DNA from: Ascaris suum
Lineage: Eukaryota > Nematoda > Chromadorea > Rhabditida > Ascarididae
Assembly (NCBI GenBank): GCA_013433145.1
Contig: CM024187.1
Span: 18,961,826-19,025,825 of the forward strand
Direction: 5' to 3'
DNA length: 64,000 nucleotides
Positions 49,001 through 61,000 of this stretch are shown here, one piece after another (the stretch's first letter is position 1; each line of letters starts with the position of its first letter). The notes under the pieces were generated by a model that saw nothing but the letters and a program-made list of their open reading frames with translations, did not search any database and was not told the origin of the DNA. The position numbers and the translations under genes were made by a program.

Positions 49001-52000
49001 AAATAATGAGTAAAATAGGGCACGAAACGGCTCTGCGAATCAACAATACAGACGACTCCACTTGTTTATAAATTCTCTTCAAATAGTAGATGAAATATTG
49101 CACAAGAATACATTAGCAATTTATTACTGTTCTACCTTTATAAAAGTGTTACACCTAAGAAAGAAATGTGTTATTACAACGCATCTCATCGATAGACTCA
49201 ATACTTGCTACAGCTTCGATTAGCATTCTTTTTAGTTTTCAGTAACACATAAATATAGATGAACAAATGCAAATGGAGACGAAGAAATACATCCTTAGAA
49301 TATGGAGAACGCTTATAACTAGGACATAAGATTTAAAGAATACGAGCGCCACCTCAGGATATCACCGATATGAGCGATAATCTCTTATGAATAGAAATCG
49401 CTCCTCTGTCTCTTACTTTGCTGTTTTGTTGAAATGCTCGGTGGTTATTGCTATGCTTTCTAGAGCTGTAAGATTTCTCTCCTTAGATAGAATTGATGCT
49501 TTCAAAATCTAGATCCCACATCACCTAAAAGGTTTTTCTTAATCCGATGACGCACATATTCATCACTTCCGTGTAGAATACATTACTTGACAGCTTTCTA
49601 CCTACCGTTCGTTCTGCACGAGCCAAGGCTGGAAGGCTGCCAGATGCCATTAGAACAGAAGGAAGTTGTCGATCCCGTAGGTGTGAAACCGAAGTTGCAA
49701 ATAAGAGTTGCCGATGTGCCGCTGTGGAAAGGTCCTACGGAGTTTCCCTAAATCATGCAACATGACCAGCACATACACATATACTTCCTGTGCACCATCA
49801 TCATCAAATCTAAGTGACCTCATTTCCACGAACATCCGAGCAGTAAGTCATTCTTAACCCCACAGCTAATGACCATAATAAAATGAGTAGTTTTCCTAGT
49901 TCTTCAACAACTAAATCGTTGGAAGGAAGAGCAGAAGTGTATTCGTTCCACGTCAGAAGGTGTTACTCATGCAACAATGCGAAAAATGTCAAGCGGCGCA
50001 GATAATGCGCCCATGGCATACCACATCGCTAAAGAGTTCTTAATTCTGGACAGCGATTCCCGCACATCTGGATCAAATGGGATCTTGATTTTTGCCTTAT
50101 CTCACCGTTTCTTTGCCGGCTGAAAGCACTGAGATGACATGAAAACAGACGTACGCACGAGAAACAGTCGCATAGGTCTTCTTGTGGGCAAAATGTTGCA
50201 AAACTGCTTGAGAAGATTACTTTATGGGATTTCCAATTTACCATGATAACAGTTAGACTTACTCCTGAATACTGAATATTCCCGTTAGAAACTGAGGGCA
50301 AGGCGAAAAGGCATTGTCCTGCGGTGGACGTTCCACCACTGCTACCTCCAATACCGGTCTGACATGTTCCAAGCGTTGATGGATTCCACTGCCCTAAACA
50401 ACAGGGTCATTGAATGCAAGCGATCAAAATATTAATCACAAAATGGCGATCTCTGTTTTCCCTCTCCTCTCGTTGCAAACCCGAGATTTTTCAAACAATT
50501 TTACAATTATGTGATTCCAAATGACATGGGAAATATTGGTAGGGCCTAAGGACTTCGAAATATCCGCTAGTATTTTGGTGGTATTACATCAATCACCATA
50601 ACACCTTTCCGCGACTTAGCATGGTATGCTTTGACGTCAAACACCGCGGGTGCAAAATATGACAAGTAGATGCAAGTGCACTCTCGTCACTTCAAAAGAA
50701 TGTTTCGGAATTAGAAGAAAATTGTGCTCGGAAGTGTTGAAAAATTGCTTTGCTAGACAAGCCGAAAATACTGGAAATTGAAAGAATCATTAAATCACAC
50801 AAAATTCGAAGTCGCCATGTTAATTTGTTAAGAAGAAGTACGTGATCACACCATTGATGCATGTGCTAGCCGTGCTACCACCGCTGACTGTGAATCCAAG
50901 GTTGCATATTAGCGTTGCGATTGTTCCAGACGGGTAGGTCGAAGCAGAGCTTTGTTGTGAGTAAGAGATTTGTCCATTAAATGGTGGAGCTAGACCGAAA
51001 CATTGCGCAGACGTACCGATGCCTGCAAAGAAGATTCATTCTCATTCACAACATCACCGAAAGATTTTCTCTGATGAAGAACACCAAATCTGCCATAACA
51101 ATGCAACGCCTAGAGGCATTGCCTTTCTATGGCATAAAATACGAACAATGATGAAACCACTGCTCACAAATGAGTCTAGGAAGTTCGGTAATGCGATAGA
51201 AAGACAGTTTATAGACAGAGAGATTTCGTTGTTAAAAAATGACAGAATTTTTTTGGGCACTCTTGCATACCTCCGATGCCTCCTTGTACACACTGCCCCA
51301 ATGTTGATGGACTAAACTGTCCGTTGATACAAGTGGCTGTTACAGTGCCACTTGTGGTGTAACCTGGATTGCAGGAAACAGTAACAGTTGTGCCAGATGG
51401 GAACGGTCCTGATAATGCGCCATTCGAGTACGTAACGTGTCCGTTCAGTGGTGGAAAAACGCCCGTTTGGCATGATGCGCCAGATCCGCCTTCAATGAAA
51501 CATTATTCTAGCACGAAATCTAATGATATAACCAAAGGTATGTTGGAAACCCTATCCGTCGCCGCACGTTTTCCTCATTTTGAAGTTTCGCGTCAGTGCT
51601 TCCCTTGCCTCAACTTGGAACCGATTTCAGTTTCACGGCACGACAGGATGGAAATGTGATGAGAATCACTGTTTTTTTGTGAAGGATGAATCCCACATAC
51701 TAACTGCCGTCAAAATCTTTCATAAAGAGAACGCCGTATGTTTCGATTTCGAACACGATCATATCAGACCGATTATGAATAGTTAATCTTACTTCCTGCT
51801 TCGTTATAACTCAATTCCATTCATCAAACTAAAGCGACCTTGAATGCACTGCGGCATCGTCGGAGGGTTCCAAGCCCCATTAGAGCAAGTGCTGGTCGTC
51901 GATCCAGACGCGGTGAATCCGAAATTGCACGTAAGCATTGCAACGGTGCCCGAAGGGAACGGCCCGAACAACATTCCGTTTGAATAGCTTATCTGACCGT

Positions 52001-55000
52001 TAGCAGGCGTCATCGGGCCGGAGAAGCAATCAGCACCACCTGTGCTACCTGCAAAAGAGCACAGTTTGACATAAAACGAAATGCACTCTTGATGTTCTCA
52101 CGTTTCGCTTCCGATAATATGCATATTATTCCGAAAGTTACACCCACCTCCACCAGCTAAACACTGTGCGAGTGATGACGGCGACCAATTTCCATCCTTG
52201 CAGGTTGATTGAGTCGAACCGCCTGACGGCGAATATCCGAAGTTGCATGAAAGCGTAGCAGAAGTACCCGAAGGGAAGGGCCCGAATATCGCATTATTCG
52301 AATAGGTGACCTGACCGTTGAACGGTGTTGGCAGGCCTACAAGGCATTGTTCACCACCGCTGCCACCTGCAACGAATAATGGCGTTGACCTGTGTTCGCA
52401 GCTGATGCGTTTCCTCTGCTATTGTTTAAACATTTATATTCTTTGCCCCACCATCATTATGTCTTTAGCGCCTCGTGATCACCACCTACCCAGCCATGAA
52501 TTGCAGGTTATGAAAATAATAATAAACATGCAGTGTTAGGCTCGCAACAAAACCGGCATGCATTGCGAAATAAAGCGCTCTGCTTTAAACAACCTCCTTG
52601 CGTGCACTGTCCTAGAGCTGTTGGAGCCCATTGCCCATTCTGACATGTTGATACTGTCGCTCCAGACGGAGAGAAACCACTGTAGCAGACAAGACCAGCG
52701 CTAGTACCATCTGGAAATGGTCCCCACGTGGCGTCGTTCGAGTAATGTATTCTTCCATTCACAGGAGTTCCGATGCCGAATAAGCATTGCGTTCCCCCGC
52801 CTGGAACGTTCGCATGACATATTGTATCCTCTCTAACTGGAGGAACTTGTGTGATACTGAAATGATACAGCAACTACGTGGCGACGTGGACAACTATATG
52901 CACATATGCTCATATTTGCTTTTTTAATGCAGACTCTAACACATCGATGTGCCGTCGCAGTATCTTTTAGATATCCAAGAAATATCCAAGAAACAGAGCT
53001 GGAATGAACGGGTGCAACAGTGCCAAAAAGGCTCAAAATTGGTAGACTAACTTATTCCCTGAGCGCACTGCGAGAATGTAGGTGGTTCCCATTGTCCGTT
53101 AATGCATCGCGATGTGATTTCTCCAGAAGGCTGATAGCCTGTGTTGCAAGTTAGTATAGCCGTTGTTCCTGGTGAGAATGGTGCAAAGCTTCGGCCATCA
53201 GAATATGACACACGCCCATTGAGTGGCACCGAAATACCCGACGAGCACTGCGTCTCACCTGCTAATCTTTTTTATTAAAAACCGCAGCATTCAGCACATT
53301 TCGCAAGAAGGCTTGACAGCGAGACAGTAAAGACCAAAACGTCTTTACAGAGGTGCCGGAATGCCGGCGACAGTCCCAAGCATTGATGGGCGGCTCCATG
53401 ATCTGATCCTGGATCTGACTTAACTTGCTTAAGAGCGGAACCCAGGACCAAATCTTTGCTCTAAGAGTCGGAGCCAAGGAGATGACCTTGTATTACCGAA
53501 ACCGGAGTCTCCAGGAGTCGCTTCTTTCCCAACGTCACGGTCATGAGTTTTTGATATATTGGCCCCTTGTTCCCGATACCAAAGGCGAGATCGCTAAACA
53601 ACCTTATGTGCTAAGTGTTGATTCAGAGACTTGGTAATCTTGGGCTTGAATTGCAAACGAGGGACCGTACATTCGAAGACATCGATGGTCTTTGACTTAA
53701 ACCTTACTGGCAGCAGTAGTAGCAAATCATCGTTAATACTACTAGTTAAAAAGTAACGCTACTTGTGCAGAAAATATCTGGTAAAAAGCGCTCCTTCTTC
53801 TAATGCTGCAACTGCTGCTACTGCTACTATTACGCTACTGCTATTCCCATTACAATCAACCGTTAAGTTGCACAATTGATTACTGCGAATAGTTGCCTAT
53901 TATTTTCTACTACTGCTAACAAAATTACAACGGCAAGCAACAATAAATGGTAACAGCATTATTAGGAATCAGTGCAGTAGCGGAATTGCTAAGTATCATC
54001 AGTGATACTATCAGTCCAAGTAACCTTAAGGAGAAGCACCTAAGTTGGGAACCCCTCCCCCTCCCCTCCTACTGTACGGTTTCTTGGTGGCTTCCTGACT
54101 GAACCACAGATCGGAGGGATCGCCAGTCAATTCTCTTAGAGGACCGAGACTAATATGTACAATAGCTGTGACAGTGGTACAAATGCTGCCACCCTCGCGC
54201 TATGTAAACGCAGGTTCGCCTCGCGGAAATGCATTCACACCTTTTCCTTTTCCGAATTCTCATCCACATAACGCTATTATGAGTTTACCAATAGCCGCAC
54301 GCATGGGAGGAGAATTAGTTCACGATACGGTCATTCTGTGAAATAGTCGGGTAACTTCTCATTACCACGGCTTTCGAGAACTGAGGCACTCAATACCGCT
54401 CCCGTCTTCCCGATTTTTTTGCTGCTATTTTCTGGCCGGGTGCAGCCGAAGGCTCCGAGAGATAGTGGAAGAGCTATTCGAATTGCCTAACTGCCAAACC
54501 TTTCCTAAACATGCCGTGATTTTTCGCTTTTGAACATCCGTCAACTGAAATGAGAAGAGAAAGTTCAGCTCTCTTTTGTGTATTTCGTCATCTTGAAATT
54601 CCACCACTTAAAAAAATTCTCTTTAAAGGATCTTCAGACATTGAATACAACTGCATAAATGAAAAACGTGCCTTCTCTAACACAGCGAGCTATAGTTGAC
54701 GGTGACCACTGCGAATTGACACACGTAGCGATCGTGGAGCCTGATGGTGTGAATCCCGACTCGCAAGAAACACTAACGACAGTTCCAGACGAGAATGGAC
54801 CAAACATCGAACCAGAGGAGTATGTTAGTCTTCCATTCAAAGGAGCGGGCAGACCGAACGAACACTGCATAGCACCTGCGGAATGCATCATTCCCGCAAA
54901 CTATGTTACATTACTCGGAACTGCTACCATATAGAAGTCATACGGTACCTCCATTTTTTTTTTCCGCAAACTGCATCATAATATGTGCTTAAAAGTACTG

Positions 55001-58000
55001 CTGTTATCAGAAGTAAAATAATTTCTAGGGTGGGTCAGAATGCTCAGCTTCTTCCGACTGCCTTGTTTCGTTCGACGAATTAGAGTTTCTTTCTCGTTTC
55101 ACTTGAAAAGACTGGGATGTCCGAAATAATCGGTTCACGTCTAGACCCCTACTCAGTTCTGATCCCAATTCAGTTCATAAATAGGGCTATGGCCACTAAG
55201 TTTCATCGCCCTCAGTTCTCTACCGAAAGGGGGAATGCAACGTCCAACTCGCAGCGAAGATCCATATAAAAATTTTGGTATCATTTGGTCGCTGGAGCAT
55301 TATCTGTCAACCAAATGGCTGAGAAAAAAGACGCGGTGACCACTCAAAGTTTCATCTTTTCTGCCACCACGCCACTTCCGATCCCAACAGAATGTTCTAG
55401 AACGTTCTCTAGAAAACTTCATCTTTAAAATGCATTTCTTGTCTGACACGCCGGCCAGTCCTCATTTGTGGCTCTAGGCCACGAACTAGGCCACACATGG
55501 AACTAAAGATTAAAGGTTTTTCTCTATAGCCAAGAACTGTACCCTGAGAATACGATGACGAATGACATAAACTGTCATAACTACAGCTGAAAGCAAAACT
55601 ACGCATTAGTCAGCGCAGCACGACTTTGAGAACATTTTTGAAAGGAGATGAAATGATCAATACCAGAAAATTACCGGTGCCAATTCCAACACTTGATGCA
55701 CAAGTTCCAAGAGCACTTGGATTCCACTGACCATTAGTGCAACGAGAGAAAGTAGAGCCTTGCGAATATCCACTTGTGCACTCCAAATACGCAGCAGTTC
55801 CAGAAGGGAACGGGCCAAACGGAGACCCTGTAAGCATCCACGATAAAGTGGGGTCAGCACTAATTATAGCCTTCAACTTTCACTTCTTGCCATCCCTTAA
55901 CACACTGATTGAAACCATTTGACACAGCTTAACAAGTGCTTATATGACAAGGTTGAATTCAGCTGTGCCAGAAATGTCAGGCAAAGATAACATGCATATG
56001 CAGACTGGCAAGTTTTGCGTCGTAATGCGTGGAAAAACTTGATAATCTTTCAGAAAACATGCCGATATTGCAGTCAGCATAACTGAAGAAATTCGCCAGT
56101 GATCAGTATCGTTGGAAGAAAGTTCGAATTTCTACTCTTGAAATACGATTCTGCGCACATATAAACGATGTCAGTAACGGTGGACGCCGAGAGTACATAA
56201 TAGATAAAATGCAGCGAGAACGAGCATTGCCTTCACGATGGCGTAGCGCCTACTCAGATGTAATCAAAAGCCTTGCGAATATCCACTTTGCTAGCGATGT
56301 TATCGCTAGCTAGCTAAGAACAGCGACTGATAACAGAACGGCTATCCAAACCTTGACTGTAGGAGACCGCGCCACCGATCGGAGGAGGTAGCCCGAATGG
56401 GCAAGGTGCGCCTAAGCTGTTACTGTCCGAGTCGTTGCGTATACAAACGCCAAACGAAGTCGGCTGCCAGGACTGTCCATTGCATACAGCTGTTGATTCC
56501 CCTAAAAAATGGTACTTTTAACTCTCCACTCTAAAGTAAACGGCTCATGATAACCGCCACTTACCGACCTCGTTAAGCTCCATGTGGGCAAGTAATCTGT
56601 GCATTTCAAATCAGATACAGCCCTTCAAAGTTTGCAGTCATTTAACCACCAAAACTACACCAACTGTTTATTCTAAGTAAAAAATATTTAAGCAGGTTTC
56701 ATGCTCCGAATTCATCGATCTTCCGACGTACCTGAAATTTTCAGAATGGAAAAAGGCTTTCTGCCAACCTTATTGTTCAGCTTCTCAAGAGAGTTGTCAC
56801 CACAGCAAATTGCTCACTTGAAGACATGTTTGCATGCTCTCCAGCAGATATCTCGTCTCATGTACGCTTCTTTCACTAAGCCGCGAACAACAAAAACTGA
56901 GGCGCTGGCTGACGGAACGGAAAAATGTGATACATACATGTAAGGCCCATACTCTGTGCGCATTTTTGCCTCAAAAGCAAAACGATTCACGTATACCCAC
57001 AAGTAAGTTTATGGTAGCAACTGTTTGCTGCTGCTTCCTCGGTCTGGAGTCCCTGCTGTATTTTTCGTTCTCGTTTCTTTTAAATTCCCTTTTTAAAACT
57101 CTGGAAGTTTTCAGCAATATTTCGGAGCTTGATCGAAACGTGGTGATTTCAACTTCTTCTTAAAACATCTTTTAAGTGTGGTTTTTGGGATTCTTCGATG
57201 TCTCATATGAAGTTGCGGAAAGGCATAAAGCAGCTCCGGCAGGGAGATGGTCTGTATCTGTTTTGAACGTAATATCGGAGTAATCATCAGATACGATGGC
57301 TGGAAGAGGACACTGGACCAACAGAGCGTTTCTTAGTCCATGATCGCCATCAAATATGAGCGCATTAGCTGAGATGAGTGCCCAACAATATAAGAAGGAG
57401 ACTAATATGCGTTCCAATTTCTAGCGAAAATAGAAACTGTTTTGACCAAAACGTTGTTTTATGTGCGCAATAACCGCGTGGATTTAAAGGATTAGTGTGC
57501 ATGGTTTGCTACCTACAGCACATCGTCGCGTCTTTGCTCGGGAAATAAGCACCCCCAGTGCCTTCAGATTGAACAGCTGAGAGGGGCGAATCCGTGTTCA
57601 CTTACCGCTAACTTTAAAACCGGCGTTGCAAATTAACGCAGCTTGTGTTCCCTGTGGAAACGGGCCAAATACACCTGCCTGCGAATAGTTCACCTGGCCA
57701 TTCAGTACCATTGGCATTCCAGCAATGCACTGCATGTTACTCTGCAACATTTCATATAGTTGTTCTATGAACATGTCAGTGTCTCAGTGAGATTTGTATT
57801 AGTCGTATTAGCATTACGTTTCAGGTTTCATAAAGAGGCGATGAATGTGCTTAATATTTCCGAGTCGAAAGTATTCTCTGAACAAAATAAGCGATCGCGT
57901 TCGCTGTCCGTTAAGCAGTAAGTACCAATGTGCCACATTGTTTCAAGCATTACGGTTTCTGTGTGATTTGTATTTATGATATTATAAAATATACGGGCGT

Positions 58001-61000
58001 ACGCAGGATTAGTGCATGGAGAAACATCCAGAGCTCGATCGGTCGAAAATTATGCTAAGAAGACTTTTCCTTGAAACAAAGAAACCATATTTGAAAAAGC
58101 TTGAAAAAAAAAAGTGGAGCCATCGCTTTTCACTTTGCTAGCAAGAACATTTGAGAGAAATTTCGTTTTTTTCTAAAGAGAGTGAGAAACGAAACTTTTA
58201 TGCAACAAAATGCTCTAAGTTTGGATCGTTTTTTCGTAGTGTGGCCTCTTGGAAGCGATTACGGCTCTACGAATCCGCCTCTGTGATGTGTCAGTGAATG
58301 TGAACAAGAAAGCTTGATAGTTGCATTATGAAGCGCTAGAGTAAATGTGATGGTCAATCATGCGAGAAAACGATTTGCAAAATGTTAGCAGCGTTTATAA
58401 ACTTTTCGCAATCACCTGCCGCTTCGCCCGTACCGCATTGTCGGTCGATTTCTAAAAAAATGTGTAGAAAATATATTTTTCCCTCAAAATGACTGAAAAT
58501 TTTCTTTATTATTTCTCTTCAGGTGTCATCAACTTGCATTCATTTAAATTTTACAAGTGCACAATTCAACATTAATGAGAATGATATGCGAAAAGTAAAT
58601 GGAAGTAGTGTATCTGAGTTCGGTTTTCTTCCTATATGAATAAGAGCTAAGGACACTTTCTGCGTGATCAGCAGATCAACGCTGATTGAAATAAAAATAA
58701 TGCAGTCAAAGTTGAGTAATAAATTCGCTACACAGGATAATTCCATTATTTCGCATAGAAATTGTGCTCCTCTGTCATAGTGGTTTCCCTCATCACAAGA
58801 GGTTTTCACGGAAAAGAAAACTACGTTTCCTACGAATCTACTAGGCAAAGCGATTTTTGTATCAAAGGCTTACCAGTTGACAGGTGCCGAGATTTGAGAC
58901 TGGCATCCAACCATCACTACCGCATGTCACTGAATCAACACCGATGGGCACATATCCAGCAGCACAACGCAGTTTTGCCTTCGTACCAATACCGAATTGC
59001 CCGTTTCTGTCAGTGATATATTCGATCTACAAGTTGCTACAAGTTGCAGAAAAAAAGAGTTGAACATATTGTAGACGGTGGACTGCCTTTCTTACTGTAG
59101 ACACTCACGAAGACTTCTTGCGTCAGAGACAAGAAGGTCATGGGATAATTTCCGTATGTGTCTAAAAATGTGAACTACATAAGAAACGCTTAGTCACAGG
59201 GAAGCGGTTGAAAAACTTAACTTCGCCGCCCTATTGTTATCGTTTCCATACAAACACACGTGTCCTTTGGTCCTAAAGGCACTCGGCTCCTTCTTCAAAC
59301 TCCAGTGTACTAATCAGCTTATCGAATTCTGTGGATATTAAGAAAGCAAAGAGGAAAACCTGTCCATTTAGGACCGATGGCAGTTGTGAGCAATTGTTGA
59401 TTGGATGCTGACACGATCCGAGACTGGATTTTGACCAAAGACCATTTTCACATCTTGCTTCCTGTGTGATTTGTGATGTGCCCGATTCTATATCACAGTG
59501 AAGGATGGCTGTTGTTCCACTTGGATATATTCCCGGTCCCTGAGCGCTATAGGTCACATATCCATTTTGAGGCGATGGAAAAGATCCGCAATAATTTGCT
59601 TGCGCTGAAACGAGGAGCATTTTGATTGCCTTTTATGAAGTGCCATATTTAACCGACATGCTGGAAAATCCTGTATTTTTGTGAAATTTTTTCGCATAAT
59701 AAGTTGCAATGAAATCACTACGGAGAGAACGGTGATTAACAGCACCATTTCCATGAACCATACAAGGGTGAAAGCAAAGATCCAACTAATACAAGCTTTC
59801 CTCTGCAAAAACACTGCTGTTATTGAGCAGTGTGAACACGTCTCCCAAATCAGGCTTCCAAGCCAATGGTTTGTATCGACGAACAAATGCTATTAGCAAA
59901 TATTCTGGCCAACAAGCAGGATGGAACTACTCTTGTGTGTGAGTTTAGTGTGCAAACACGTTATATCTGCACACCTCTAGTAGCACGTAACAAGTTGACC
60001 TAGCTCAGAAGCAGCCGTGCATGCTATCAAAGAGTGAACTGTTGGCCAATACGGCAAATTATATTCCCTATTCAAGAATGCCGAGCATGAATATTCAGAA
60101 CTTTCAGATGTAAACGATATTGCTACGACATTTATTGCCTTATTCCTACTCCACTACAGCCGGGAACAGAATGCGTCTATATACTAGCCCATAAACGGAA
60201 AAAAATGTACTCCCTACGAAAACAATACTAGTGAGTCTCCGGCCTCATTATATACTTCCAGAATCCCGTAGGCTTCTTTTCACGCAAACATGGCACCTTC
60301 ATAATACCTTAGTGGAAGCATGCGTGTTTTACTGAGAAAGCAAGTAATTCACAGTGCGAAAACGTGCAACCAGTAAGCGATAACGAACATATTGAAAGGT
60401 AGCTTAAGGATGACACTGCTTTTGAACTTAAAAACGATAAGAATAATGCTGACCTTCATCTTGCATGACGCAACTGCCAAGCGCGCTTTCTGGGTACCAT
60501 CCGAAGTGTGTGCATGTGAGTGTTGTTGGACCAACAACCGTGAAGCCACTCTTGCACTGAACGGTCGCTGTGCTACCGAGCGGGAAATTGACATTTTTCG
60601 ATGACTGATAGATAACCTTCAACAATCACCCGTTCCAAAATTCGCTCAATATAAGAAACTGTTCTTTGATGAGTTTTCAATTTTTTTCTATATAGTCGGC
60701 ATAATAAGCAATCTGCTCTAATAGAGAAATACAATTTGACTTTTGGATATCCATTCAACAAGAATACGAAGATCGTGAACTTCTACAGCGATGATACAAA
60801 TGATGATGTTTCTATAAACCATATGAGTATAAAACACGGTTTTAGATATGCAATCCGGAATCGTTCTGATATGGCACTCTCGAAGGGAATTCATCGCGCT
60901 CGACCGGAAGCGTCTACTTGAAATCCATTATGAAAATTTTGTTAAGGAAATACTGGGCACTGACGACTGTAGGCACTTTTCACTAGAAGTAGAACCGAAC

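Noticed and set aside
51369..51659. 96-codon + ORF
   Set aside because: Antisense shadow of the CCP exon at 51271-51489.
52801..52846. Upstream acceptor (TTCCTCCAG) that would lengthen the CCP exon at 52594-52800
   Set aside because: In phase too, but it adds 46 nt of non-module sequence with an extra cysteine; the nearer acceptor gives an exon of exactly the same size (207 nt) as its neighbour.
54659..54934. 91-codon + ORF
   Set aside because: Antisense shadow of the CCP exon at 54672-54875.
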